From: Aedes albopictus
Taxonomy: Eukaryota > Arthropoda > Insecta > Diptera > Culicidae
Length of the DNA stretch: 64,000 bases
NCBI RefSeq assembly: GCF_035046485.1
Contig: NC_085138.1
Location: forward strand, 269,185,694 to 269,249,693
Direction of reading: 5' to 3'
Shown: piece by piece, positions 54,478-64,000 of the stretch
Numbering within the stretch: position 1 is the stretch's first letter
Layout: every line of letters begins with the position of its first letter
The notes under the pieces: model-generated
Told to the model about the DNA's origin: nothing
Database searches by the model: none
Seen by the model: the letters and a program-made list of their open reading frames with translations, nothing else
Program-made: the position numbers and the translations under genes

Positions 54478-54560
54478 CCAGGGATTCGAACCTACGACGG
54501 CTAGAACCTAGAACAGGAGCTCGCCGTTTTTACCAGTGAGGCCATCACAGCACTTAAAGT
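54478..54560 (-). pseudogene. tRNA-like sequence (degenerate)
   Basis: The minus strand has box A-like TGGCCTCACTGG and a perfect box B GGTTCGAATCC with a T-arm, but the acceptor ends do not pair, so it is not a functional tRNA. It is probably a tRNA relic or SINE head. Confidence 0.45.
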
Positions 54561-54599
54561 GAGGAGCGATATATGCTGAAATGGTTCTTCCTATTGATA

Positions 54600-54800
54600 G
54601 CTCTTCTATAAATAGACTCGCTGATCCAACATACCGGAGAGGGAAAGTATGACGTCACCATACCCAGTTATGACGTCACCATGCACGTTAGTCCCTCAGC
54701 TTCAATGTCGTGCGCGCTCGTTGTGCACTAGAGCCAGCGTTCACTACTTCGGAGCTGGAGCCCACATCGCTGTACCTACGAGAATGGACGTCACACGAAA
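54600..54800 (+). promoter_or_regulatory. Cluster of CRE-like sites near a TATA box (tentative)
   Basis: Perfect palindromes TGACGTCA lie at 54650-54657 and 54671-54678, with a one-mismatch GGACGTCA at 54786-54793; the TATA-like TATAAATAG is near 54607. CREB/ATF-type factors bind TGACGTCA. There is no gene nearby to regulate, so function is unsupported. Confidence 0.25.
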
Positions 54801-56569
54801 CTGTTTTTAATACAGTTGATAGCAATTATATCTTCGTGTTATTAAGTTAAACAGATAGCTAATGACTTTCAAATAGTGAAAAGTGTGTAACTAAGCACTA
54901 GTTGCGCCAGCGTTTATTTAAATGTTTAAAGCGTTTTTCGGCATGTTTTATTTCATTATTATTAATTAATGATATTCCTTCTGCAAAGTTGTTCAGTAGT
55001 ATTATGGCGCTTAAGTGGTAAATGTTTCGGTAGGAATATCCACCGCAAATTCTTGCAGGAATATTCCCTTGGAGGAATTTATGCGAGATTTTTTAAAAGG
55101 ATAGAAAAAAGCATTTCCATAATGAGTCATTGGTGTAATTGTCGATAAAATTTGTAAAGAAACCTTTTGATAAATACTTGGAGTAATTTATTTTCGAACA
55201 CAGAGCGTTCAGGAAATCCAAAGGGATATCAAAACACTTCGTTTCGCTGTTGAACTGAATATTTTATTAACTTTAACAAAACAACTACACTTCATTTGCT
55301 AGTACATAACTATTAAACTAACTATTATAACTATCGGCCGATATGCATACACAGATTATCTATGCGGAAAAAACTGTAGTTAATTGTAGTGATATTTACA
55401 ACAGAGACTGAGTGACCACATACTAAGAAATTTCTAAGAAATTGGAATTGGATTGAAAAGTTTAACTTTAAAACTGGAAGTTATTTAATTACTGAGATCC
55501 TTCAGAATTTCTGATGGATTTTCCCTGATGGAGAATCCTTTAAGGAATTTGTGATGCCATAGGCTGAAGTAATTTGCTAAGAATGTCTTAAAGAATCTCC
55601 CTTTTGGATTCTCTGAAGAAATTCTCAAGGGAGGAAATGTATGTTAGATTTTAAACTTAAGTTAAACCTTGCGGGAAATCTCTATCATGAATGATCTGTA
55701 TACTGTACAATTGAATCCATATAAGTAGTTTAAGTTGAGAGCTCCGACAGATCAAAAGTGACGTAATCTGGTCGGTGAAATATAATTGGTGAATTGGAAT
55801 GTGTTTTCGTGTTCTATGATCAGAGATGATGGCTCATAGGAGTGGTTTACTTGGGATCTCAACATGTATATGAACTAATCTTCCAACAAATCTTTGGGAC
55901 AAAGTTCTTTGAAGAATTCAAAGAGGAGGTCATGGAAAAAGTCATGGAGGAATTGTTGAAGAATTCCTTAGAGGATTATCAGGAAGAATACGTGGAGGAA
56001 TTTCTTAGGGAAACTCTCGGAGAGATCTCTGGAAGAGCTTCTAGTGAGTTCCCTAGAAGACCTATAATAGAAATACTATTAATATCCCTAGAAATATTCC
56101 CTGAAAGTACTCCGTGGTCATCCATAATAAACATTCAACCTGTAAGACATGTACAAAATTCTGTAAACAACAGTAAACGCCGCAGTTCAATTACATATAA
56201 CATTTTCCAATTGAGAGCCTAGGACTTCTCGACAACTTCGCTGATGAGTGATGATCCGAACTTCCTAGGACAGCAGAATAATGAGATTTATCATATTAAA
56301 CATCTCATAGTAGTGAAATTTTGCATACAATTGTACACCATTCGTGAATTTCAAGAATCACGAACAAATTTGCTGAACATACAGACTGTGCAGGTGATCT
56401 GGATCTTGATAAGAAATATTTAAAATTACCCAATATCACCACGTAATGGTGGAGTTGCTTACCTCATTTTCCACCTTCCAAAGTCATAAGCTTTCTGTAC
56501 AAATTTGATGAATACATGAGCTTTTTTGGTAGTTCATATAATAAAGGATATCAACCATTGTGTATTTTC
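54801..56569. repeat. AT-rich region with degenerate GGAATTC-type repeats
   Basis: 55.0-56.1 kb repeats loose variants of a 'gaggaatttctt' phrase like the first 1.9 kb of the window. The 126-codon frame 55842-56222 (Glu-rich) is a translation of this repeat. No gene is supported. Confidence 0.45.
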
Positions 56570-56859
56570 TTAACACAATGGCGCCATACAGCGGTTAATT
56601 TACGCACTAAACACTACCAAAAAATATTGATTAGTTACAAATTCCATTTTAAAAGTTATTACTGAGTTTGTTATAATGTTGATGTAATGATGATCAAATC
56701 ACATATTCATTTATTGTAACTGACTTTGTTAGTCATGAAATAATACAAACTAGTTTTCGTACCGATTCCAACAAATATATCTAAATATAACAAACCTTGA
56801 TATAGATATCAACTGTTGATATAATTATGTTATGTTTTTGTTATGCCTTTCTGATCGGG

Positions 56860-57379
56860 TGGATACGGTGGGCAAGAATGTCGGATGGCAACTGAAGTTG
56901 TATGATTGTGACCGAAAAAAAATCCGAATGGTATAAATCGAAGTGGAGCACGGCCGACAAGAAGGGCTGACCATGGTGAGAGTAATTTTGTGAATACTTA
57001 CAGCACGTTTCTGAGGTTAAAAAGAAGCAGTCAGTAACGAACCCAAATGTGTGGCGTATTATTTTATGGACTCAGTCTTATCTGTGTATAGATGCGTATC
57101 TTAACAAACGTAATAAATGTTTCAGCTTCACACGGAGAAAGACGACGCACAATCAAACCGATTGCAACAGAGCTAATCGAAAGTATTTGTACGAAATTTA
57201 CTCTAGCAGTAAATATTCAAAGCTATCTCACATTGCTAAATGCTACATAGGTCTCTCGCCATCTTACGATGCACACAGCTGAAAAGAAAAAAAAACGAAT
57301 CATCGAAAGGAAACGTGCATGACATTGGCACTCGAGATTCGAAGCTGACGAACACTAATGTTGCCGAAGACCATTTACC
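56860..57379. other. Unassigned region
   Basis: No gene or element is recognised. Confidence 0.35.
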
Positions 57380-57680
57380 CCGTCCGCTATGGCCAAATTC
57401 GAAGGTAGGCAGGGACAACACCGTGCCTGCTTTCAACTGCACAGCAAGTATCAATAACTGATGCGGCTTACACAGTGGTTTGACCTCCCCGCAAGTAAGG
57501 CCCTATTAGCCAGCGCACAGAAGGACGTGCCGAAATGCGGCCTTCACATGCTCCGACCCTGCAGAGAACCGTTTTCCAACCCAACGCCGAAAGCAGGGCA
57601 CCGGTATAACCTAGCCAACTCCGAACCCATTGTTACGACCCCTCGGTCGGCGCATCTCATAATACATCAGCGAACGTTAT
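57380..57680 (-). pseudogene. R1-type retrotransposon 3' UTR fragment
   Basis: It matches both 5985-6062 and 10645-10860, which are separated there by the LINE, and shows the uninterrupted order. It lies on the minus strand by analogy with the R1 relic. No coding portion is adjacent. Confidence 0.6.
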
Positions 57681-58520
57681 GGTCAGCTGTGGTAAATCGA
57701 AACTTCAACAGCTTGGGGAACAATGTCAAGATACTTCACTGACGTTCGTCGAAAGCCACGAACAATAGACCAGGAAAAAAGGTGGTTTGATTTGCCAGAT
57801 GCTCATGCTGAATTCGGAGTCAAAGTGAATTATTAATAAGTTTATAGTGATCTAAAACTAGGAAAACTACCTTTTTTACTTGGGATAACGAGTGCGTGAT
57901 ATTTGATGTTTAAATGAAATCCAAATTTAATATTCTATTTTCCCAATCAAATCTAGAACACGATAAACCTCCACGCAGTAAATCGTATCCACAGAATGAA
58001 TAACTTTGAATTGATTATCTTTAATTCGTGGTAAGATAGGTCTTGATTTGGCCAAAATTAAATAGTTACCGACAAGTCCTTTTTTTAGTAGATTACGTCA
58101 TAGGCTGAGGTGAAAATTGTTGAAATTGTGCAAGAGTTGTAGCTATCAAGAAAGGGTAAAGTTCCTTAACTAGACTGTTGAAAATCGGAACATTTAGTTA
58201 TCGTATCGCGTATATTTCACAGGTCATTTTGCTCTATATACTTTGCTGCAACATAAAACAACCATATACAATCAGAATAAAGCACTAAACGTAAGTCTAT
58301 TCCAATAGTTATGATTCCCATTTCTAACAAACATTATATATTGTTATAGGAAGTTTTTAATATACGTTGCTGTTATTCAAAAACTTGGAACCGTCTTTAT
58401 TCTGAGTTGGCTGCCCGCCAACACCCATGGACTACCGTCCACCCCCGTTGGTTTGACCGCATGTAATCTGAATATTTTTTAATTTGACCCCCGCTAATCT
58501 GCATATCGTTCAAACTAAAA
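57681..58520. other. Unassigned region
   Basis: No coding sequence or repeat I can identify. Confidence 0.35.
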
Positions 58521-58964
58521 ATGGATCAAACGTCATTCTGCTCATGGAACGGTGTTGAACGGAACACAGAAATTGACCGAATCAAAACAAAACAACAAAA
58601 AGTGTTACCATCAATGTGTTTTTCGATGCTAACAGAGTTATTAGAAGTTCAAATTAAAAACGGAAAAAGGTATCTCAATGTGAAGGACATCTTTGCTCAG
58701 AGCAAGGTTTTGTTGCTTCCAAGGTTGCCCGTTTGGCGGTACGAATATTTTTCACTTCGAAAACAAATTAATCCTTTGAATGCTATGTGGCTTAAATTTC
58801 CCAACAGGGGAGGAAAACAAATGCTATGTACAGCTATCGCCAAGGCTTTCGCTGTGCTGAGCAATGTGAGCTGCTCAGAGTTGCCTAAAATCTACTCAAG
58901 ATCAGCACCGAGAGCAAAAACTGTCTTCCCCCTTGCGGTATCTCTTGTATTAAGTCTAAACTAG
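58521..58964 (+). CDS. Hypothetical 147-codon open frame
   Basis: ATG 58521 follows AAACTAAAA. The product is basic and without a recognised domain, signal peptide or membrane helix. It runs up against an R1 fragment and is surrounded by repeats, so it is more likely transposon debris than a gene. Confidence 0.2.
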   Translation: MDQTSFCSWNGVERNTEIDRIKTKQQKVLPSMCFSMLTELLEVQIKNGKRYLNVKDIFAQSKVLLLPRLPVWRYEYFSLRKQINPLNAMWLKFPNRGGKQMLCTAIAKAFAVLSNVSCSELPKIYSRSAPRAKTVFPLAVSLVLSLN

Positions 58965-58974
58965 TCATTTTCCG

Positions 58975-59190
58975 AGTCTACGCGACACCTCCCCTGTAGC
59001 TCGAAGACGATGTTGGTGATAGCCGTTGAACCGTCATTCCAGCCAAACTCATCTCAACACATCCTTTGGACAAGGGAAAGACTGTCCAGAGTTGTGTCCT
59101 CCCCGCATATGGTAAGTATGCGGTCACGCATTGTACGGAAACGCGGATACGCAAACAAAACGTGTTCCGTCGTTTCATTTAACCCTTTGT
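58975..59190 (-). pseudogene. R1/LOA-like retrotransposon C-terminal fragment
   Basis: The minus strand resembles the C-terminal His/Cys-containing tail of R1-group ORF2 (TTEHVLF-like start near 59175, then RIRVSVQCVTAYLPYAG, then an LVQRMCxxxxGWN-like block), frameshifted. Confidence 0.5.
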
Positions 59191-59299
59191 AGCTGGCTGT
59201 TTAAATTCACCCATTCGATAAAACAGAATACTGTCTTCGGCAAAGTTGTTAGAAATTGGGTCCTCTATTAGGGTAAAATGGGAATATTTGTATTTGGGA

Positions 59300-59680
59300 C
59301 TGGGCTGCCCAATCTTTTTCGTATGACTCTGACATTTTCAATCTGTTTTCGAGCGTACCGTAAACAATATTTTGGCATCAAATGAAAGCTTTGGGTTATA
59401 TCTAACACATCCAAGTGAAAAAGTTTGAATTTGTTGATAATTTTTAGCTACCCGTGCAATTGAACACAAAAAAAACAGTCCAGCCCGCGAGCCAGATCAC
59501 TTTTTCGACCAAACTGCCACGATAGCTAAGTGGATAAATAACATTTATATATTCACCCACGCATCCATTAGCCCTAGTATCAGGCTTTAGTTTGATGCCG
59601 TAAAAGCTCATAGCTGACCATTTTTGCGATCGCACGGACCAAAAATGTATGAAACAAGCAAAAAAGGTTGGGCAGCCCTG
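59300..59680. mobile_element. 381-bp inverted-repeat element (GGGCTGCCCAA tips)
   Basis: CTGGGCTGCCCAATCTTTTT (59300) and AAAAAGGTTGGGCAGCCCTG (ending 59680) are inverted. Such tips are common among hAT-type MITEs, but the expected 8-bp duplication is not visible. Confidence 0.6.
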
Positions 59681-59733
59681 TCCTAGAACATCCTGAACGC
59701 CATGAAATTTAAAAAAACGAAATAATTGACATA

Positions 59734-60793
59734 GGGGGGGGGGGGGGGGGTGGGGGTAAGACGGACATGTTTAGGAAACACTCTATTTTGACAATGTAAA
59801 CAATGCGATAATTAAAATTTTATCTCCATACTATTTACTTCAACTAAGGTACTTTACAGTCTGCAAGCTGATTTTGCAATAAAATTTGATTTTCCATGAC
59901 TTTTGAGATAATTAAAAAGTGATCTCCAATTGATTGATTTTCAACGGTGTGGGTAAGACGGACCGGTAGGGTGGGTAAGATGGACACGTTTGGAAAATTA
60001 GCTACTAAGCCATTAATTGTGTTAAATGATGTTTATGGCCGTTTATATTCGGTAGATCAATCATTGTAGAATCCAAATTTGGCTTTGAATCTCTTAGCGA
60101 AACGTGCTTTTGCAAATTAAAATCTATTTTGTAAATTGGAAACCTCCATACACTATTAAACGCCTAACAGTATGCAATGCTCGGTTAATTTTACGAAGTT
60201 CAAACTATTCCAACAACAAAACATCTAATATAATGAATTTTTAAACGAAAAATCAATATGAAATGCTTAACACGGCTTCTACAATCATTTTTGAACTCCA
60301 TAGATTTCAATCTGTGAACAATGTGTGGGTTTTAATGTGTTTCTCATGGTACTATCAAAGTAGCCCCAACACTGTCCGTCTTACCCACCCTCAAGGCGGA
60401 CCGTCTTACCCCCACACAACGCACAATATTAATTCCACCACCGTTATCCATAATCTATGAAATTTACCTGAATTTTGTTGTGTATAGGACGGAGCAGTTT
60501 AAAACAACTGGGAAACTCAAAATAAAATGCGAAAACTTAGCAATTTAATGTTAAAAAAGCTTATTTATTGCCGCCAAAAAATTAGATCCCATCACAAAAG
60601 CGTGTAGCCAGGTAAACAATTGTTTATTTTTTGCACTTTTGACATATGTATTCTCTCATGGAATGGTTCAATAATCGTCAACTGATAATAAGATAGAGTT
60701 AATCGTAAAAGAAAGCCAAATTTCAGCTCTTAAGTGACAGAACTAGTCGGTGGTCCGTCTTACCCACCCGGTCCGTCTTACCCCCACCCCCCC
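59734..60793. mobile_element. 1.06-kb TA-flanked element with G-run tips (AAGACGGAC family)
   Basis: It starts with a G run then TGGGGGTAAGACGGAC and ends GTCCGTCTTACCCCCACC then a C run (60793), flanked by TA (59732-59733 and 60794-60795). Inner copies of the motif at about 59948-59985 and 60375-60415 make a second inverted layer. AACGCCTAACAGTATGCAA near 60160 links it to 18269-19120. Confidence 0.75.
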
Positions 60794-60879
60794 TACCAGT
60801 CGTTCTAATAGCTTATCTTGGATGTGTTTACATTTATATGTGTTAGCCTTTTTCAAGAATATAAAAAAGTGTTTTATAT

Positions 60880-61830
60880 TCTGGGTTGTTCTAGGTTTTC
60901 CAAACTGTCCTATAGTGAAGTCCTTAAAATTTACAAGAATAACTTTATGTATTTTCGCCTCAAATAATAGAATTGCATAACCTACTGGGATCCGTGAAGC
61001 TCTTGACATCTACAATGTCATTTATAGACACAATAGGGATATTCCAGGTTAGCCAAACTACCTTATAGTTCAGAATTTCAGGTCTACACTCGTAACAGTA
61101 GTCATATCTGTAATATTGAGTAACATTGCATAATCAACCGCAGCTACTGGAGCAATCTGAAGTCTACTAGCTTATTGTAAACCTTTTGGACATTCGGGGT
61201 CGTCCAAACTTATCTATAATGAAGTCCTTCAAATCTACAAGAAAAACTTTATGTGTTTTCGCCATAAATAACAGTATTGTATAATCTGTTGGGATCCGCG
61301 AAGCTTTTGAAATCATAAATGTCATTTAGAGACACTACAGGGATATTCCATGTCAGCCAAACTACCTTGGAGTTCAGAACTTCAGGTCTACACTCGTAAC
61401 AACAGCCATATCTGCTATACTGAGTAATGTTGTATATTTATCCGTGGTTACTGGACCAACCTGAAGTCTACTAGCTTATTATAAACCTTTGAGACATTGA
61501 GCGTCGTCCAAACTATCCTGAAGTTTAGCTCTTGATAGAAACAGTAGTTATTCACACAATGAACTTTAAACTTTAATCTGTAATTATCCTGGCATATCAT
61601 GAGTCATTTCAAGATAGTTTTGAGATAATCCAGATCAACAACACTACTCCGGAGACCATAGCTTCAGGTCTACACTTGTGATTATAGCTTTGGCACTACG
61701 TTAAGCAGTGTGACATAATCCACTGTACTTACCAAAATAGTTAGAGGAACAATAAGCGTTATATTTTTGGGATATTATGGGCTTCCATACTGTTTTGAAG
61801 CTTAGTTGATAAAAACAACCACTGTAACTT
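60880..61830. repeat. Foldback-like element 2, left array
   Basis: Units of about 152 bp form a 304-bp higher-order repeat (GGGATCCGTGAAGC at 60987 and GGGATCCGCGAAGC at 61291). It matches the array at 28060-29130 and is inverted relative to 61870-62476. Confidence 0.7.
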
Positions 61831-61869
61831 TCAGAATACTTTTTCCTGTTGGGGACATAGTACCACTGC

Positions 61870-62476
61870 GACCATTAGTTTGATCAATTGTGGAGAATAC
61901 TTACTAGACATGATAGATTACAACTCGTAGCTTTTAGTAAAAAAAAGTTACCGTTTACACCCGTAGACTTGAGGATCTAAACTCAAGTACAGTTTGGATA
62001 ACCTAGGATATCGCAACTGATCTGATACTGTCTATTAACCTTTCAGAAGACTTACTGGACATGATAGATTGCAAAGTCTAGCTTTGTAGAAAGAAAGAAG
62101 TAACCATTACACCTGCAGACTTTGGGATCGAAACTCAAGAACAGTTTGGATGACCTAGGATATGCCGAAAGATCTGATATTGTCTATTAACCTTCCAGAA
62201 GGCTTACTGGACATGATAGATTACAAAACGTAACATTGTGTAATGAATGAAGTTACCATTGCACCCGTAGACCTTAGTATCTTAACTCAAGAACAGTTTG
62301 GAGGACCTAGGATATTCCGACTGATCTGATACTGTCTGTTAACCTTTCAGAAGACTTCTGGACATGATAGATTACAAATCGTAGCTTTGTATAATAAACT
62401 CAAAAACAAGTTCGGAGGACCTAGGATATCCATGATAGATTACAACTCGTTGCTTTGTATAATGAAAGAAGTTACC
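61870..62476. repeat. Foldback-like element 2, right array
   Basis: Four units with 'ccta ggatat' landmarks at about 62005, 62155, 62306 and 62423 and the phrases ACTTACTGGACATGATAGAT and AGTTTGGATGACCTAGGATA. It matches 32850-34312. It abuts Penelope-like coding sequence at about 62477. Confidence 0.75.
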
Positions 62477-63210
62477 GTGAATGAAATTTTGAGTTACATT
62501 CACGATTCGGCATCGGTTGGTGTCTTGCACTTTTTTGTCTCCATTCGTGAGCAGAATTCTCTCTGTTTCGGCAAAGAGATGGTAGAATGGTAGAATGGTA
62601 TCTGTGACAACGATGTGGTAGGAAGAGCGAACTTGGGACCGAGACTTAACAGGTGCAGGGTGTTCGTGGGTATATCCAGTTCGGTTGCGTTGAGGATGGC
62701 ACGCTCGTTGAACGACGGTTGCTGTCTGTCGTTACTGGTTATACCCCGCACGATATTCGTCAACTTCCTCGATGTTCGTCTGCTGTTCCTGCCTAGCCAC
62801 CCGTTATGCGCTGCTCTTTGCGTGATTATGAACTCGTTGGTCACGCTCTCGCTGGTGAGGGAGCGGATATCGGAAACCAACGTCTTCATTTGTTTTTCCA
62901 CCTGTTTTATCTTGAAGAACGTTTGCTTTATTTCTAGATTCAGAATGGCCCTCTTGAATCTATTGATGGTTCTGTCGATTTTGTTGACATACGGACCATT
63001 TTCTGCCAGGAGCTGATGTAAGCATTTAAACGAGTTTACGATGTGAGACGGGAAAACCCCCTGTCGTCTGCACATGGTGAGGAACGATTTCTGGTTCTGG
63101 AGATTTGCCAATTTTTTGTTGTTGGACGCGTATGACTTCATTGCGTCTGCTGTACTGTGTCCGTAGTTTTCGTCAATGTACCGAAAGAATGAGTGCTGTA
63201 AAGCTGCCAT
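62477..63210 (-). pseudogene. Penelope-like element ORF, N-terminal part, frameshifted
   Basis: The minus strand from ATG 63210 encodes a Penelope-type N-terminal region: basic and helical, with RFKRAILNLEIKQTFFKIKQ at about residues 85-104 and the conserved LLSLGPKFALP block near residue 190. An 8-bp tandem duplication (TGGTAGAA at 62580-62587 and 62588-62595) shifts the frame; beyond it, Penelope-like coding continues in another frame to about 62477, where the foldback array begins. The RT palm and GIY-YIG endonuclease are absent. The 236-codon open frame therefore ends in out-of-frame residues. Confidence 0.75.
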
Positions 63211-64000
63211 TATGTTATATGCTAATGGAGGCCCGACTGTTGGGTTTCAACTTTCTCTTAGAAACGCCTACGCAGTCTTTTGTGAAACGATGTTTATTAA
63301 CTGCCCAACGTTTCGACACGGGATTAGTGTCTTCTTCAGGGGAACTGGAATTTACTTACATGTACAAATTTAAACTTTTACATAATTTTGTCGAAAATAA
63401 CTTACATTAACTTGGTCGTTCTGGTCTTGTGTTTTGTCTAACTGTAACTGTCCTGGTAATGTGTTTTTGGTACATGCTGTAAAATTATTGTCAGTATAAG
63501 ATTAGTCTAATTGTCTGTCTGATGTTTTTTTTTAAAATGATGGAAATGAAATATCTTACACTAAATGAATTGTTTCAACTTTTAACGGACAATTGGCAAT
63601 GGCGCAATTTCGCGTTTAGAATCTCCCCAGTTTTGTTCGAATATTGGTTGGTAGCAAAGTTTATCTTTGAATTTTTACCATTTCAGTTTCAAGGGACACT
63701 AACTGACAGTTGGGTGAAATGGCTCCTATTTGTGAGATGTCATAAGATTGGCTACGGACTCTTTGAAGACAGATTTTTAAGGACCATCTGATGGATTTAT
63801 GCTTATGGAGAGCAACGAGTCTCAGTGCAAAATCAGCACCCTGAATATGATACCATTACGAATTTAAGTTGCTTTTTTCGTTTACCTAGTTACTAAACCC
63901 AGTTACTAAGCCAAGATTTTTTTTAATTATCTATGTACTGATACTGATACTACCGTGAAATTTTATTCCTCGTCAAGCACGTCTCCGGACTAGCCTCAAA
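63211..64000 (-). mobile_element. Penelope-like 5' terminal region and flank
   Basis: Upstream of the Penelope ORF on the minus strand lies the hammerhead-like motif and then about 600 bp of AT-rich sequence which may belong to the element's pseudo-LTR. I cannot place its outer end. The 89-codon plus-strand frame 63522-63791 and the 101-codon frame 63105-63410 are shadows. Confidence 0.4.
63309..63339 (-). ncRNA. Hammerhead-like core motif of a Penelope-like element
   Basis: On the minus strand CTGAAGA, then a 5-bp stem GACAC/GTGTC, then GAAAC reproduces the CUGANGA...GAAA core around stem II of hammerhead ribozymes, which Penelope-like elements are known to carry in their terminal repeats. 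Stems I and III were not found in proper form, so activity is unproven. Confidence 0.45.

Larger units (their letters stand above)
52960..56859. mobile_element. Possible 3.9-kb element with CCCGATCAGAAAGG inverted tips
   Basis: CCCGATCAGAAAGGCATAAC at 52960 and its exact complement ending 56859 face each other, and both are followed by ATAAC-rich sequence. They could be the ends of one element or two solo MITE halves. The interior holds a retroposon, a MITE and worn repeats. No convincing target duplication was seen. Confidence 0.45.

Noticed and set aside
54478..54560. Functional tRNA gene on the minus strand
   Set aside because: Boxes A and B are present, but acceptor ends do not pair and the anticodon arm is irregular.
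55842..56222. Glu-rich 126-codon frame
   Set aside because: It translates a degenerate GAGGAATT-type repeat and has no domain.
63522..63791. 89-codon plus-strand frame
   Set aside because: It is opposite the Penelope-like terminal region and shows no recognised motif.
1..64000. CRISPR array, bacterial operon or endogenous viral element
   Set aside because: Direct-repeat arrays here lack regular unique spacers, gene structure is eukaryotic, and no viral replicase, capsid or glycoprotein motif was seen in any frame.

Overview
This is eukaryotic intergenic and intronic DNA from a large, transposon-crowded insect genome. The mix of elements points to a culicine (Aedes-like) mosquito: R1-, RTE- and Penelope-type retroelements, tRNA-derived SINEs, small Helitrons, many hairpin MITEs, and two peritrophin genes with chitin-binding domains. 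The species cannot be fixed from the sequence alone. Introns are of insect type (60-80 nt introns beside a 14.7-kb one), and there is no bacterial-style gene packing.

Host genes. (1) A plus-strand gene whose exons are separated by a huge intron: 5001-5491, 20180-20378, 20458-20616 and 20680-20865. Splice phases agree and predict a 344-residue protein with a poly-Gln/His-rich N-terminus, two closely spaced membrane helices and two C-terminal PPxY motifs. I do not recognise the family. (2) A minus-strand two-domain peritrophin at 27064-27440, whose first exon is not identified. (3) A minus-strand four-domain mucin-type peritrophin of three exons (48071-46930, 46864-46753, 46689-46456) with a 15-bp tandem array coding an acidic Thr/Ser linker. 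No other stretch gives convincing host coding sequence.

Mobile DNA, left to right. 1-4.15 kb: hairpin elements, a TTAA-flanked piggyBac-like MITE and a TAA-flanked MITE. 5.5-20.1 kb (the giant intron): an apparently intact two-ORF LINE (6.08-10.63 kb) sitting in the 3' region of a decayed minus-strand R1-type element. That R1 is also interrupted by an 8-bp-TSD hAT-like element, itself carrying a TA-flanked palindrome. Farther right lies a solo LTR split by a second hAT-like palindrome. 21.5-25.6 kb: a second copy of the TA palindrome, a SINE and an RTE fragment. 28-34.3 kb: inverted arrays of about 152-bp subrepeats (foldback-like) around a 2.5-kb TA-flanked element. 34.5-36.8 kb: 3-bp-TSD MITEs, R1 ORF1 debris and an array of about 300-bp units. 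38.3-44.6 kb: an RTE interrupted by a 4-kb element that contains further copies of its own TIR family. 48.5-52.8 kb: a TTAA MITE, a SINE, a second foldback-like element, a Helitron and a SINE. 53-63.4 kb: a retroposon with a 20-bp TSD, several TIR elements, R1 fragments, a further foldback-like array pair, and a Penelope-like element 5' region.

The strongest candidates for novelty are: a textbook -1 frameshift heptamer abutting the ORF1 stop of the intact LINE, whose ORF2 has no usable ATG; three foldback-like long inverted arrays; the PPxY double-membrane-span gene carrying a 14.7-kb transposon-filled intron; and the near-identical 15-bp array in the mucin-peritrophin.
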